25,274 nt of DNA, from NCBI GenBank assembly GCA_025356765.1, contig JANXRO010000180.1, positions 1 to 25,274 on the forward strand. Reading direction: 5' to 3'. The position numbers were made by a program, and so were the translations under genes. The first letter of the stretch is position 1, and each line of letters begins with the position of its first letter. This document shows, in pieces, positions 6,948-15,444 of this stretch. The stretch is from Hyphomicrobiales bacterium. GTDB taxonomy: Bacteria > Pseudomonadota > Alphaproteobacteria > Rhizobiales > Aestuariivirgaceae. The notes below the pieces were generated by a model. The model saw nothing but the letters and a program-made list of their open reading frames with translations. It was not told the DNA's origin and ran no database searches.

Positions 6948-7933
6948 TGCGCATAGCTCTGATCTTTATATTCGATAATTGCTGTTTGGCGCATCTTGGC
7001 CACATATTTGGCTTCGATGGAGTCATATTTTTCATTCATCGCCATGGCTTCAATTTGCTGGCGCGTGGGATATTGCACGTTCAATTTTGGTGGCGTAATC
7101 ATGCGGCTGCCACAATAGGCCAGCAATTGGATGCCGCCCTTGTAACGCATGGGGCCAACTGCATGGCCAACACCACGTGCGGTAATCTGTGCTTGCAAGG
7201 GGGCAGGTAACTTACGGCTGTCGGCCTCAATCATTTTGCCAACTTGCACGTTGAAAATGCCGGTCGATGCCGCGCGCACGCCTGAGCATGATTTGATTTT
7301 TGACGCGACTTGCGCAGCCTCAACTGCACGCGATTGCAGCAGTTGCGGGTCGTTACCCTCTACGGGAAAATTCACTTCTTGCAGCTGCATAACTTTTACA
7401 GGTTGGCGGCGCGGATCTGCCATAACTTTTGCAACTTTGCCATTGATCTCAGATTTTATCGACGCGAATTTTCTATCAACCTCAGCCTGATCAACATTTA
7501 CTTTTTCATGAAATTTGGCACTGAGCAACCGCGCGAAAGACATTTGCGCAGCTGCATATTGGCGAAGCGTGATCATGGCCAAACCTTGTGAACCAAGCTT
7601 TGCCTTTAAGCCTGCATCATCGGTTTTCATGCTGGTGGCCATTTGCTGCAAGCGCTGATCAATATCCTTCTCTGTCGGATCAATATGGTTTAGCTTTGCT
7701 TCATCAATCTTCACCACATCATTGATAAGGTCATTGGCCACTTGCACACGGCCCAATTTTGCAGGCTGAACCACGCCAAGAACTTTCAACAACCGAATGC
7801 GCTGATCAACGTCAAAACTGGTGACCGGGTGATCATTCACCGTGGCAATAACAGATGCTTCTTGCGCAAAGCTATGTGCATGAAACGAAGTTAAAAGCGC
7901 CAAAGCGCAAATGGTCAAACGTGAAATTTTCAT
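6944..7933 (-). CDS. surA: SurA-like periplasmic chaperone (degenerate peptidyl-prolyl isomerase)
   Basis: This 329-residue periplasmic folding factor for outer-membrane proteins follows lptD and precedes pdxA, the standard place of surA. A signal peptide (about residues 1-24, ending HSFAQ) is followed by the SurA N-terminal chaperone region: VIATVNDHPVTSFDVDQRI, then NDLINDVVKIDEAKL. The later parvulin-like region (from about VMQLQEVNF) lacks the GGDLGWF-type motif of active parvulins. It has two cysteines, CSGVRAAS and LAYCGSR, that could pair. The ATG at 7933 was preferred over an upstream TTG because it places the signal peptide at the N-terminus and lies one base after the lptD stop. The chaperone role is likely; isomerase activity is doubtful (inference). 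Confidence 0.88.
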   Translation of the reverse strand: MKISRLTICALALLTSFHAHSFAQEASVIATVNDHPVTSFDVDQRIRLLKVLGVVQPAKLGRVQVANDLINDVVKIDEAKLNHIDPTEKDIDQRLQQMATSMKTDDAGLKAKLGSQGLAMITLRQYAAAQMSFARLLSAKFHEKVNVDQAEVDRKFASIKSEINGKVAKVMADPRRQPVKVMQLQEVNFPVEGNDPQLLQSRAVEAAQVASKIKSCSGVRAASTGIFNVQVGKMIEADSRKLPAPLQAQITARGVGHAVGPMRYKGGIQLLAYCGSRMITPPKLNVQYPTRQQIEAMAMNEKYDSIEAKYVAKMRQTAIIEYKDQSYAQ

Positions 7934-7934
7934 A

Positions 7935-10190
7935 TCAGAACTTTGCTGTAACGCCAGTTTTGCCAAGGGTGGCAAATTGTATTGAAAGCACAACCTTGTC
8001 TTCTTTCAAATGAGAGACGGAGTCTTCCGTGCCAGTATATGCAAATTTGAAATTCATGCACTCACAATCAAATTCAATGCCAATGGTTCTTTGCGCCAAC
8101 ACGCTTGCAACAAAATCATAAGTCACGCCGCCGAAAAGATTCCATCCATCACTCAGTTTAACTTTGGCATCTGCCGCAACCCATTGTTCGCGGTACAATC
8201 GGCCGTACGCAGGTTCAGCGCCAAAATCCAGATAACTAATATTCGTGGAGAAATCGTCAAAACTAAGGCTGGCCACGGCTTCTTGGCGGTTCAGGCCCGA
8301 CAAATCATTCTTCACCCGCGCTTCATATGAAAAGCTTAAATTGTTCCACGGTTGAAAAACAATGGCCGCAACCAAATCAGACTCATTGTTGGAAAGACCA
8401 GATCCGGCAACATAACTATTTTGCCCGGCGATGTGGATAGACTCTCCCGCACTGGCGCGAATAAACCCGCCATTGTTGCCGATCAATGAATAGGTCACGC
8501 CAAGATCGGCGCGTGTGCCGCCTTCGTATCTATCTGTTCCCGTGAAACGATCAGCCAAGAACAAGCTGGTGTGATCTAAATTTAGCGTCACCGAATCTTC
8601 ATTGCCAAACCCGGTTGTGGCCCCCTCATCGGCCGATGAAACAACTTGGAACACTGGCGTGATAATGCTCTGGCCATAAGGCAAGTTGGCAATGAACGGC
8701 ATGCGCATATCAACACCAACAGCGGGCAAAACCCGTGCCTGGGATTCAAATGTGCTGGCAGCGCCGGGCACATTTTCACTCATCAAAATATCGCTGCGCA
8801 AATTTGCAAAGGGCGTGACCACAGCACCAACATCGGTATAGATTTGGGTATGCCAATTCATCTGCGTTGTGGCGCGGGTTTGGTTGGTTCCATCATTCAC
8901 AGTGGGGAAGGGCGTTTGTGGCGATTGCCGCGCGAGCGAATAAGCATTCCAATTTAATTCAAGCTGCCCAGGCATCGGAAGATCACGATAGATTGTTTGG
9001 CCTGAGATGAACGGCATTGCGTAAGGTAGAATATTTGGATCAATCGTGTTGCGCATAGAACCAAAGTTCAGCATTTGAGCCGAAACGTAAGTCTGGTCCC
9101 ACAAGCCCGTAGCATAGATATCATTCACCGCATATTTGCGCTCATCATAACCATAGCTATTCAGAAAATTTGTGTCGGTTGCAAATGTGCCGTTCCAACC
9201 ATAATTCCAATCTTCATTGGCTTTAAATGCGCCATGGCTTTCAACAGCACCACGCACAGGCCCGTTTTCCGGATAGGGCAAGTCGTGCATTTGATAAACG
9301 CCAAATCCACGCAAATTATATTGGCCTGTTTCAGTTTTTTGGCGCCATTCCAAATCTGCAACCGGGCCTTGATAGGTTGTCCACATCGGCCTGAAGGTTA
9401 AATCTGTGCTGGGTGTAATGGCCCAGAAATAAGGTGTAACCACACCAAAGCCATAAACATCACCCGACTTTAAATCCGGTAACAGAAAGCCAGTGCGCCG
9501 CGTTACCGATGGATCAGCCATCGACAAATAGGGAAGGCCAATCACTGTTGCTCCGTTAATTTGAAGCTTGGGATTGACGTGATAAAGATTGTGCGTCTTG
9601 GAATCATGCGTCGTTTGGTCTGTCACAATGGCCCACAGCGGATGGCCGCTGCGCGTTTTACAATCACGACAGGCTGTGTAGGTGGCCTTTTCAAAAATTG
9701 TAATATTCCTGTTCACGCGCTTCACATATTCAGCCGTGATGGTGCCATTGTTGGTGAGCAGCGTGGTGACATGCGTGGCAAAGCCTTGGGCGAACTGGTT
9801 GCGCAAATCGATTGAATCAGCAAGCATCACATTGCCGTTTGGTTCGCGAATTTCTACCGAGCCATTGGCATCAAAAGCGCCGGTTGTTTGATTGAAACTC
9901 ACCTTGCTGGCCACCAAAGTATAGGGGCCATAGGTCATTTTCACGAACCCCAAGGCCGTGGCAATTTTGGTCTTGGCATCATAGGTTATGCGCTCAGCAT
10001 CCACATGCACGCGTGTGCCCTTGGGTAGCTTGGCCATAACCGGGGCGATAAAGGGCTTTTCGGTTATTGCTGAAGCCAATGTGGCGTTCGCTATCAAGAC
10101 TAGTATGGAAACGGCAAACAGCGTCAGCAAGCGGGAAATCCATTTCCCACATCCTGTTCTTGGCCGCCTTCCGCTTAGCGCCTGATCCAC
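7935..10190 (-). CDS. lptD: LPS-assembly protein LptD
   Basis: This outer-membrane beta-barrel of about 751 residues inserts lipopolysaccharide into the outer leaflet together with LptE. A signal peptide (about residues 18-42, ending LASA) leads to the OstA/LptA-like jellyroll domain with VHVDAERITYDAKTKIATALG and ADSIDLRNQF. It continues into the LptD barrel with NPKLQINGATVIGLPYLSMAD and RRTGFLLPDL. Cysteines at about 174 and 177 (TACRDCK) and near the C-terminus (DCECM) could form the interdomain disulfides known for LptD; here the C-terminal pair is CxC rather than adjacent. I chose GTG at 10190, with AAGG six bases upstream, over TTG at 10196, which directly abuts that AAGG. lptF and lptG, usually immediately upstream, are missing. 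Confidence 0.95.
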   Translation of the reverse strand: MDQALSGRRPRTGCGKWISRLLTLFAVSILVLIANATLASAITEKPFIAPVMAKLPKGTRVHVDAERITYDAKTKIATALGFVKMTYGPYTLVASKVSFNQTTGAFDANGSVEIREPNGNVMLADSIDLRNQFAQGFATHVTTLLTNNGTITAEYVKRVNRNITIFEKATYTACRDCKTRSGHPLWAIVTDQTTHDSKTHNLYHVNPKLQINGATVIGLPYLSMADPSVTRRTGFLLPDLKSGDVYGFGVVTPYFWAITPSTDLTFRPMWTTYQGPVADLEWRQKTETGQYNLRGFGVYQMHDLPYPENGPVRGAVESHGAFKANEDWNYGWNGTFATDTNFLNSYGYDERKYAVNDIYATGLWDQTYVSAQMLNFGSMRNTIDPNILPYAMPFISGQTIYRDLPMPGQLELNWNAYSLARQSPQTPFPTVNDGTNQTRATTQMNWHTQIYTDVGAVVTPFANLRSDILMSENVPGAASTFESQARVLPAVGVDMRMPFIANLPYGQSIITPVFQVVSSADEGATTGFGNEDSVTLNLDHTSLFLADRFTGTDRYEGGTRADLGVTYSLIGNNGGFIRASAGESIHIAGQNSYVAGSGLSNNESDLVAAIVFQPWNNLSFSYEARVKNDLSGLNRQEAVASLSFDDFSTNISYLDFGAEPAYGRLYREQWVAADAKVKLSDGWNLFGGVTYDFVASVLAQRTIGIEFDCECMNFKFAYTGTEDSVSHLKEDKVVLSIQFATLGKTGVTAKF

Positions 10191-10196
10191 ACCCAA

Positions 10197-10200
10197 CCTT
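10197..10200 (-). promoter_or_regulatory. Ribosome binding site deciding the lptD GTG start
   Basis: AAGG on the minus strand (10200-10197) lies six bases before GTG at 10190 and directly touches the TTG at 10196. The spacing favours the GTG. The evidence is modest because AAGG is a short match. Confidence 0.4.
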
Positions 10201-10413
10201 ATTTCACAAAGTATTAAAATTCATTAGCGAATTTGATCTGGTTCGGGAAGCGCCAAAGCAAAAAACCAGCGATTTTCATTCTTTATCGTTTTCATTCACG
10301 TTTGCGAAACCAAACGCCAAGCAATCGGTGAAGACTCAACCGTTAATAGCATGAAATTAATAGGTTTTAAGGCCTGCCATGCCTATCCAATAAGAAACGC
10401 ATCAGAGAATTTT

Positions 10414-12687
10414 ATGAAAAAGAAACTTCCAGAGCACAAGCTTATTGCGGTTATCAGTCTGCTCGTCGTTCCGATTCTTCTTCTGGGTTGGCTTTTTGTC
10501 AACGAAAGTAACAAATCAATCGGTTTTGCCCGGCAAAAATTGCAGGGAACATCGTTTTTAGAACGGTTCATGCCTCTTTATGGCAAGATTGCATCGCAAG
10601 AACCAATCACGGCCGCCGATAAATTTTTGCTCGCCACTTTGAAACGCGATTTCGGACCCAGCCTTGATATTTCTTTTGAAATTGACCAAGTTTTAACAGA
10701 GATCAACGCCGCCACCGTTAATCGCGTCAAGGCGATGCAGGTCAGTCGGCAATTAATGACCAATGTTGCAAATCATTCCAGTCTGATTTTAGATCCGGAT
10801 ATTGATACCTATTATCTGGTCGATGCGCTGGTGCTTCGCGTGCCTGAACTTCTGAACCTTGGCTCTGATATGGCGGCAAATCTCGATTATCAAAAATCCA
10901 GCAACGAGGCCGCACAAAATTTTGATCGCAATTTTCTCAAGGTGGGCCAATTCAATGCCGCTTTGAAAGGCCTGCACCAATCGATGAACGCAGCCATGCA
11001 AGGCAATAAGGACGGCAATCTTAAATTTAAAGTTGCCAGCGAAAATGTCATGTTTCAGGTGCGTGCAGATGATTTTATCTCGGCATTGGATGTTAGTTCA
11101 AAAAATATTTTGGCACCGAAGGCCGTGGAAGCTGGTGCCATTGCAACGTTTAAAGGATTTCTGAAAAACGCAGAATATTTCTCGCAAAACACCAACCTGC
11201 AACTCAATTCCTTATTGCAAAAGCGACTCGACGAATTTGTGCGTTGGCTTTATCTCAGTATTAGCATTTCAGTTTTGTTGACGCTGGCTGCGCTTTCAAT
11301 GTCTCTGACAATTCTCAAAAAACTGGTTCATGGTCTTGATGATAAAATCATTTTCCTGGCGCACCATGATCCGATGACGCGGCTTAAAAATCGCGCCGCT
11401 TTCACAGCCGAAATGCATAAAATATTAAATGCGGCATTTCAAAACAATGAAAAGCTGGCCCTTCATCTCATTGATTTAGACAAGTTTAAATCGATCAATG
11501 ATAACCTTGGCCATCATGCTGGAGACGTGGTTCTTAAAACCTTGGCCAATCGTCTTGTTGAAAGCAGCAGACCCAATGATCTGATTGGCAGGTTGGGTGG
11601 TGATGAATTCGTAATTTTGCAGCGGAATGTAACGTCGGTGCGGATGGCAGAAGCTTTCGCAGACCGAATCGTTGTGGCCATGCGCAGGCCTGTGACACTG
11701 GAAAACCAACACGTTAATATATCAATTTCGATGGGCGTTGCTCTTAGCCCCAGCCACGGCAGAAAAGTTGATGTTCTTATGGCTCATGCTGATATGGCGC
11801 TTTATGCAGCCAAGGCGGCAGGCCGTGATCAATATTTGATGTTTAATGTAGACCTTGAACGCGCGATTAAAAGACGCCGCGCGTTGGAAGAAGAAGTCAA
11901 ACACGCAGCGCATGAAGAGTTGTTCACGATCAACTATCAGGCGCAATATAATTCTGCCGGAACGCAAATTCTTGGCTTTGAAGCTTTGCTGCGATTGCGC
12001 ACGCGCGATGGCGTTGAAGTTCCACCCTCAGAATTCATTCCAATCGCCGAGCAATTGGGCCTCATAACTCAAATCGGCACTTGGGTGATTGGACAAGCGT
12101 GCCGTGTAGCCATGGCTTGGCCCGACACCATCTCAGTTGCGGTTAATCTTTCACCCATGCAATTTGCATCTGGCGGCATTGCCCAAACAATTTCAGATGC
12201 GTTGAAAATAACGGGCTTAAAACCTAACAGGCTGGAAGTGGAAATTACTGAAGGCTTGCTGATGCAAAACACACAAGACGTGTTGAATGAGTTGAATTCT
12301 ATTCGCGCCCTTGGAGTTTCAATTGCGATGGATGATTTTGGCGCAGGTTATTCCAGCCTCAGCTATTTGTGGCGCTTTCCGTTTGATAAAATCAAGATTG
12401 ACCGTTCCTTCGTTCAGGCGTTTGAGAAAAACGATATGAATGCGCAAAACGTTTTGGGCACGATTGTTGTGTTGGGCCATTCTTTGAATATGAGCGTCAC
12501 TGTGGAAGGCGTTGAAACCGCTGCACAAGCCCAATTTGTTCACGCTTTAAATTGCGACCAGGTTCAGGGTTTCTTTTTTAGCAGGCCCCTGCCTCAACAG
12601 GATTTGGCAACGTTGATTTTGAAAAGCTTTCTTCAGGCAAATGAAGAGAAACCAACAAGCGAATCCAAGTTACGTCTGGTTCAATAA
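10414..12687 (+). CDS. Membrane-bound GGDEF-EAL cyclic-di-GMP protein with periplasmic sensor region
   Basis: This protein of about 757 residues has a first membrane helix (about 10-29), a roughly 245-residue periplasmic helical region and a second helix (about 278-301). Cytoplasmic GGDEF (395-399) and EAL (523-525) domains follow. The GGDEF domain is intact, with HDPMTRLKNR and the inhibitory RxxD site RPND (386-389) exactly five residues upstream. The EAL domain keeps EAL, VNLSPMQF, DDFGAGYSSL (640-649), KIKID, EGVET (698-702) and a Gln in the final QGFFFSRPL. Both synthesis and breakdown of c-di-GMP are therefore possible. The sensor contains LDPDIDTYYLVDAL, a motif also seen in chemoreceptor-type helical sensors; no HAMP domain is visible. 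ATG at 10414 was chosen because the membrane helix follows directly; an ATG at 10351 lacks a ribosome site. Its position between lptD and pepA is unusual. Confidence 0.92.
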   Translation: MKKKLPEHKLIAVISLLVVPILLLGWLFVNESNKSIGFARQKLQGTSFLERFMPLYGKIASQEPITAADKFLLATLKRDFGPSLDISFEIDQVLTEINAATVNRVKAMQVSRQLMTNVANHSSLILDPDIDTYYLVDALVLRVPELLNLGSDMAANLDYQKSSNEAAQNFDRNFLKVGQFNAALKGLHQSMNAAMQGNKDGNLKFKVASENVMFQVRADDFISALDVSSKNILAPKAVEAGAIATFKGFLKNAEYFSQNTNLQLNSLLQKRLDEFVRWLYLSISISVLLTLAALSMSLTILKKLVHGLDDKIIFLAHHDPMTRLKNRAAFTAEMHKILNAAFQNNEKLALHLIDLDKFKSINDNLGHHAGDVVLKTLANRLVESSRPNDLIGRLGGDEFVILQRNVTSVRMAEAFADRIVVAMRRPVTLENQHVNISISMGVALSPSHGRKVDVLMAHADMALYAAKAAGRDQYLMFNVDLERAIKRRRALEEEVKHAAHEELFTINYQAQYNSAGTQILGFEALLRLRTRDGVEVPPSEFIPIAEQLGLITQIGTWVIGQACRVAMAWPDTISVAVNLSPMQFASGGIAQTISDALKITGLKPNRLEVEITEGLLMQNTQDVLNELNSIRALGVSIAMDDFGAGYSSLSYLWRFPFDKIKIDRSFVQAFEKNDMNAQNVLGTIVVLGHSLNMSVTVEGVETAAQAQFVHALNCDQVQGFFFSRPLPQQDLATLILKSFLQANEEKPTSESKLRLVQ

Positions 12688-12759
12688 AATCTACAGCGAT
12701 CAACATTGCAGGCCAGAGGTGCAACCTATAGGCTTGGCCGCAAGAAATGGATTCGCACA

Positions 12760-14235
12760 ATGAAAATTGAATTTTTAAGCAAAGCACCAAAGAAAATTTC
12801 AGTGGTTATTTATTTGGCCTCCGAGGGTTCCACACTTTCAAAGGCTGCACATGCTTTTGATCAAGCTTCAGACGGCCTCTTGACCCGCGCAATGAAAGCC
12901 ACAAAGTTCACCGGCAAACGTGATCAAACGCTTGATTTGGTGTCGCCTACAAAAGACCAAGACCGTGTGTTTATCTATGGTTTGGGCGATGTTACCAAAT
13001 TAAAGTCTCTCGATTTCGAGATGATCGGCGGCTCAATTTCTGGCCTTCTGATGGCGAATAAAATTCAACAGGCGGCAATTGTGCTAGAATCAACCGAAGT
13101 CAAAAATAATGACGCTGCGGCCTTGGTCGCTTCAGGCGCGGTTTTGCGCAATTATGGTTTTGAAAAATATAAAACAAAAAAGCCTGATGCAACAAAGAAA
13201 TTGGAATCGCTTGTGATGGTTTGCGATAACGCAGCCAAGGCCAAGAAGAACTTTGCCAATCTTCAGGCTATCGCTGAAGGTGTTCACTTGGCGCGTGATT
13301 TGGTGAATGAACCTGCAAACATTCTCTATCCTGAAGAATTTGCAAGCCGTGCCAAACAGCTGGCCAAGGCTGGTGTTAAAGTTGAAATTTTAGGCGCGGC
13401 CCAAATGAAAAAATTGGGGATGGGCGCACTGCTAGGCGTTTCACAAGGCTCACCTTTTGCACCACAACTGGTTATCATGCGCTGGGATGGCGGCACTAAG
13501 GGTGAAGCACCCGTGGCCTTTGTGGGCAAGGGCGTAACCTTCGACACGGGTGGCGTTTCCATCAAACCCGCAGCCGGCATGGAAGATATGAAGGGCGATA
13601 TGGGCGGCGCTGCTTGTGTCACCGGCTTGATGCTGGCTTTGGCCAAACGCCAAGCCAAATGCAACGTGATTGGCGCAATCGGCCTTGTTGAAAATGCGAT
13701 AGACGGCAAGGCCCAACGACCGGGCGATGTGGTTAAATCCATGTCTGGCCAAACCATCGCTGTTCTGAACACTGACGCAGAAGGCCGCCTCATTCTGGCT
13801 GACGTTTTGTGGTATGTTCAAAGCCGTTTCAAACCGAAATTCATGGTCAATTTGGCAACGCTCACGGGCGCCATCTTGGTGGCGTTGGGTAAGGAACATG
13901 CGGGACTGTTTTCCAACAATGACCAATTGTCTGAACGGCTTCACACAGCGGGCCTCGACACAGGCGAAAAAGTGTGGCGCATGCCGTTGACACCTGAATA
14001 TGACAAGATGATCGACAGTGATATTGCAGATATGAAAAATATTGGCGGCCGTTTTGCTGGTTCAATTACCGCCGCGCAATTTTTGCAAAGGTTTGTCAAC
14101 AAAGTGCCATGGGCCCATTTGGATGTTGCGGGAACAGCAATGGATGCGGTGAAAACCTCTATCAACCACAGTTGGGGTTCGGGCTGGGGCGTTCGGCTTC
14201 TCAACAAGCTTGTTGCTGATCACTACGAGAAATAG
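12760..14235 (+). CDS. pepA: Leucyl aminopeptidase (M17 family)
   Basis: This 491-residue cytosolic metallo-exopeptidase removes N-terminal amino acids such as leucine. The two-metal site is complete: K257 and D262 in GKGVTFDTGG, D280 in MKGDMGG, and D339 and E341 in NTDAEGRL. The N-terminal regulatory domain is shorter on conserved motifs, as usual. The ATG at 12760 gives MKIEFLSKAP; a TTG further upstream at 12706 adds an atypical Arg-rich extension and was not used. holC normally follows pepA directly in many Gram-negatives; here an OYE reductase gene lies between. No clear terminator separates it from the upstream GGDEF-EAL gene (72-base gap). Confidence 0.96.
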   Translation: MKIEFLSKAPKKISVVIYLASEGSTLSKAAHAFDQASDGLLTRAMKATKFTGKRDQTLDLVSPTKDQDRVFIYGLGDVTKLKSLDFEMIGGSISGLLMANKIQQAAIVLESTEVKNNDAAALVASGAVLRNYGFEKYKTKKPDATKKLESLVMVCDNAAKAKKNFANLQAIAEGVHLARDLVNEPANILYPEEFASRAKQLAKAGVKVEILGAAQMKKLGMGALLGVSQGSPFAPQLVIMRWDGGTKGEAPVAFVGKGVTFDTGGVSIKPAAGMEDMKGDMGGAACVTGLMLALAKRQAKCNVIGAIGLVENAIDGKAQRPGDVVKSMSGQTIAVLNTDAEGRLILADVLWYVQSRFKPKFMVNLATLTGAILVALGKEHAGLFSNNDQLSERLHTAGLDTGEKVWRMPLTPEYDKMIDSDIADMKNIGGRFAGSITAAQFLQRFVNKVPWAHLDVAGTAMDAVKTSINHSWGSGWGVRLLNKLVADHYEK

Positions 14236-14247
14236 GCCACAAAACGC

Positions 14248-14268
14248 ATTCATTTGGAAAAAATGAAT
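14248..14268. repeat. AT-rich inverted repeat in the pepA-OYE gap
   Basis: ATTCATTT (14248-14255) is exactly complementary to AAATGAAT (14261-14268) around a five-base loop. There is no T-tract, so it is a poor intrinsic terminator. It directly abuts a second inverted repeat. The pair sits 70-90 bases before the OYE start and may be operator or promoter architecture. Confidence 0.45.
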
Positions 14269-14287
14269 TGTAATCTCTTGTATTACA
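14269..14287. promoter_or_regulatory. TGTAAT-N7-ATTACA dyad, candidate operator of the OYE gene
   Basis: TGTAAT (14269-14274) and ATTACA (14282-14287) form a perfect 6-7-6 dyad about 50 bases before the OYE ATG. The size and symmetry suit a dimeric helix-turn-helix repressor. Known OYE genes are often controlled by redox- or electrophile-sensing repressors such as NemR, but no regulator gene is adjacent here. The link is an inference from position and symmetry only. Confidence 0.4.
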
Positions 14288-14339
14288 GATTGAGGCTTCC
14301 CACCTCTTCTCAGTAACCCCGCAACTGAGAGAAACAAAA

Positions 14340-15404
14340 ATGAATGCACTATGGAGCCCCGTTAAAATTGGCAACTTGCAATTGCCACATCGCCTTGCTT
14401 TGGCACCCATGACCCGCAGCCGCGCCAAGGCCGATGGAACGCCTGGCGATTTGGCAGCCGAATATTATGCTCAACGCGCCTCCATGGGGTTGTTGATCGC
14501 AGAAGGCACCCAACCCTCCGATGATGGCCAAGGCTATACCACCACGCCCGGCATCTATACCGATGCGCACGTCAAAGGCTGGCGCAAAATAACCGATGCC
14601 GTTCATAAAGCGGGCGGCCATTTATACATTCAGTTGATGCATGCGGGCCGCGTTGCCCATCCTGACAATACGCCGCATCACCGCACCCCTGTGGCGCCAT
14701 CGGCCATTAAACCAGACGGCGTGAAAATGTTCACGCCAACCGGAATGCAAGATGCGCCAACACCACGCGCGCTGACCACAGCTGAAGTAAAGCAAACCGT
14801 CAAAGATTTTGCCCATGCGGCCAAGCGGGCCATTGAAGCAGGCGCAGACGGCGTGGAAATTCACGGTGCCAATGGCTATTTGGTTCAACAATTTTTGGCA
14901 CCCAACGCCAACACCAGAACTGATGAATATGGTGGCTCAATCGAAAACCGCGCGCGCTTTGCAATTGAAGTGGCCAAGGCTGTCGTTGCGGAAATTGGCG
15001 CAGAGCGTACCGGCATTCGCTTGTCGCCGCTGGGCAATTCTGGCGGGTTGGATGAAGGGCCAGAAGGTGCTGCTCTTTATCACTATCTGGTTACGGAATT
15101 GAATAAGCTCAACCTTGCCTATTTGCACATTTTGCATACCGGCAATGAAAAACTGGTGCAGGATTTGCGCAAGCTTTGGACGCATTCATTCTTGCTCAAT
15201 CGCCCCAATGCTGCGCCGGAAAATCTTGATCAAGATTTGAAATCGGGCTTGGCAGATGTGGTGCCCGTTGGCAAACTTGGCCTCGCTAATCCAGATCTTG
15301 TTGCACGCTTGCAGAAAAAAGCCCCGCTCAATGAAGCTCACCCAGCAACGTTCTTTGGTGGCGGTGCCGCAGGCTTTACCGATTATCCAACCTTGGCTGC
15401 TTAA
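14340..15404 (+). CDS. Alkene reductase of the Old Yellow Enzyme family
   Basis: This 354-residue FMN flavoprotein is predicted to reduce activated C=C bonds of enones, maleimides or nitro compounds with NAD(P)H. The TIM-barrel OYE motifs are present: LAPMTRSRA, QLMHAGR (98-104) and HGANGYLVQQFL, with substrate-binding H175 and N178 and the likely proton donor Y180. YGGSIENRARF and the late FMN-phosphate region near FFGGGAAGFTDYP also match. The family resemblance is to NemA and xenobiotic reductases; the natural substrate cannot be told. The ATG at 14340 follows a GAGAG-type ribosome site. The gene interrupts the common pepA-holC pair and has two adjacent inverted repeats in its 104-base leader, so it probably has its own promoter. 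Confidence 0.93.
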   Translation: MNALWSPVKIGNLQLPHRLALAPMTRSRAKADGTPGDLAAEYYAQRASMGLLIAEGTQPSDDGQGYTTTPGIYTDAHVKGWRKITDAVHKAGGHLYIQLMHAGRVAHPDNTPHHRTPVAPSAIKPDGVKMFTPTGMQDAPTPRALTTAEVKQTVKDFAHAAKRAIEAGADGVEIHGANGYLVQQFLAPNANTRTDEYGGSIENRARFAIEVAKAVVAEIGAERTGIRLSPLGNSGGLDEGPEGAALYHYLVTELNKLNLAYLHILHTGNEKLVQDLRKLWTHSFLLNRPNAAPENLDQDLKSGLADVVPVGKLGLANPDLVARLQKKAPLNEAHPATFFGGGAAGFTDYPTLAA

Positions 15405-15444
15405 CACCTCTTGAATTTACTTTCGCCTTGGGGTCAATAACCTC

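Noticed and set aside
10197..10413. Possible small gene or regulatory RNA between lptD and the GGDEF-EAL gene
   Set aside because: An ATG at 10351 only extends the GGDEF-EAL frame by 21 residues and lacks a ribosome site. I see only short AT-rich repeats and no stable hairpin; the stretch is best taken as a divergent promoter region.
13326..13944. Two overlapping minus-strand open frames within pepA
   Set aside because: They are shadows of the conserved M17 catalytic region, with Pro/Ser-rich nonsense composition.
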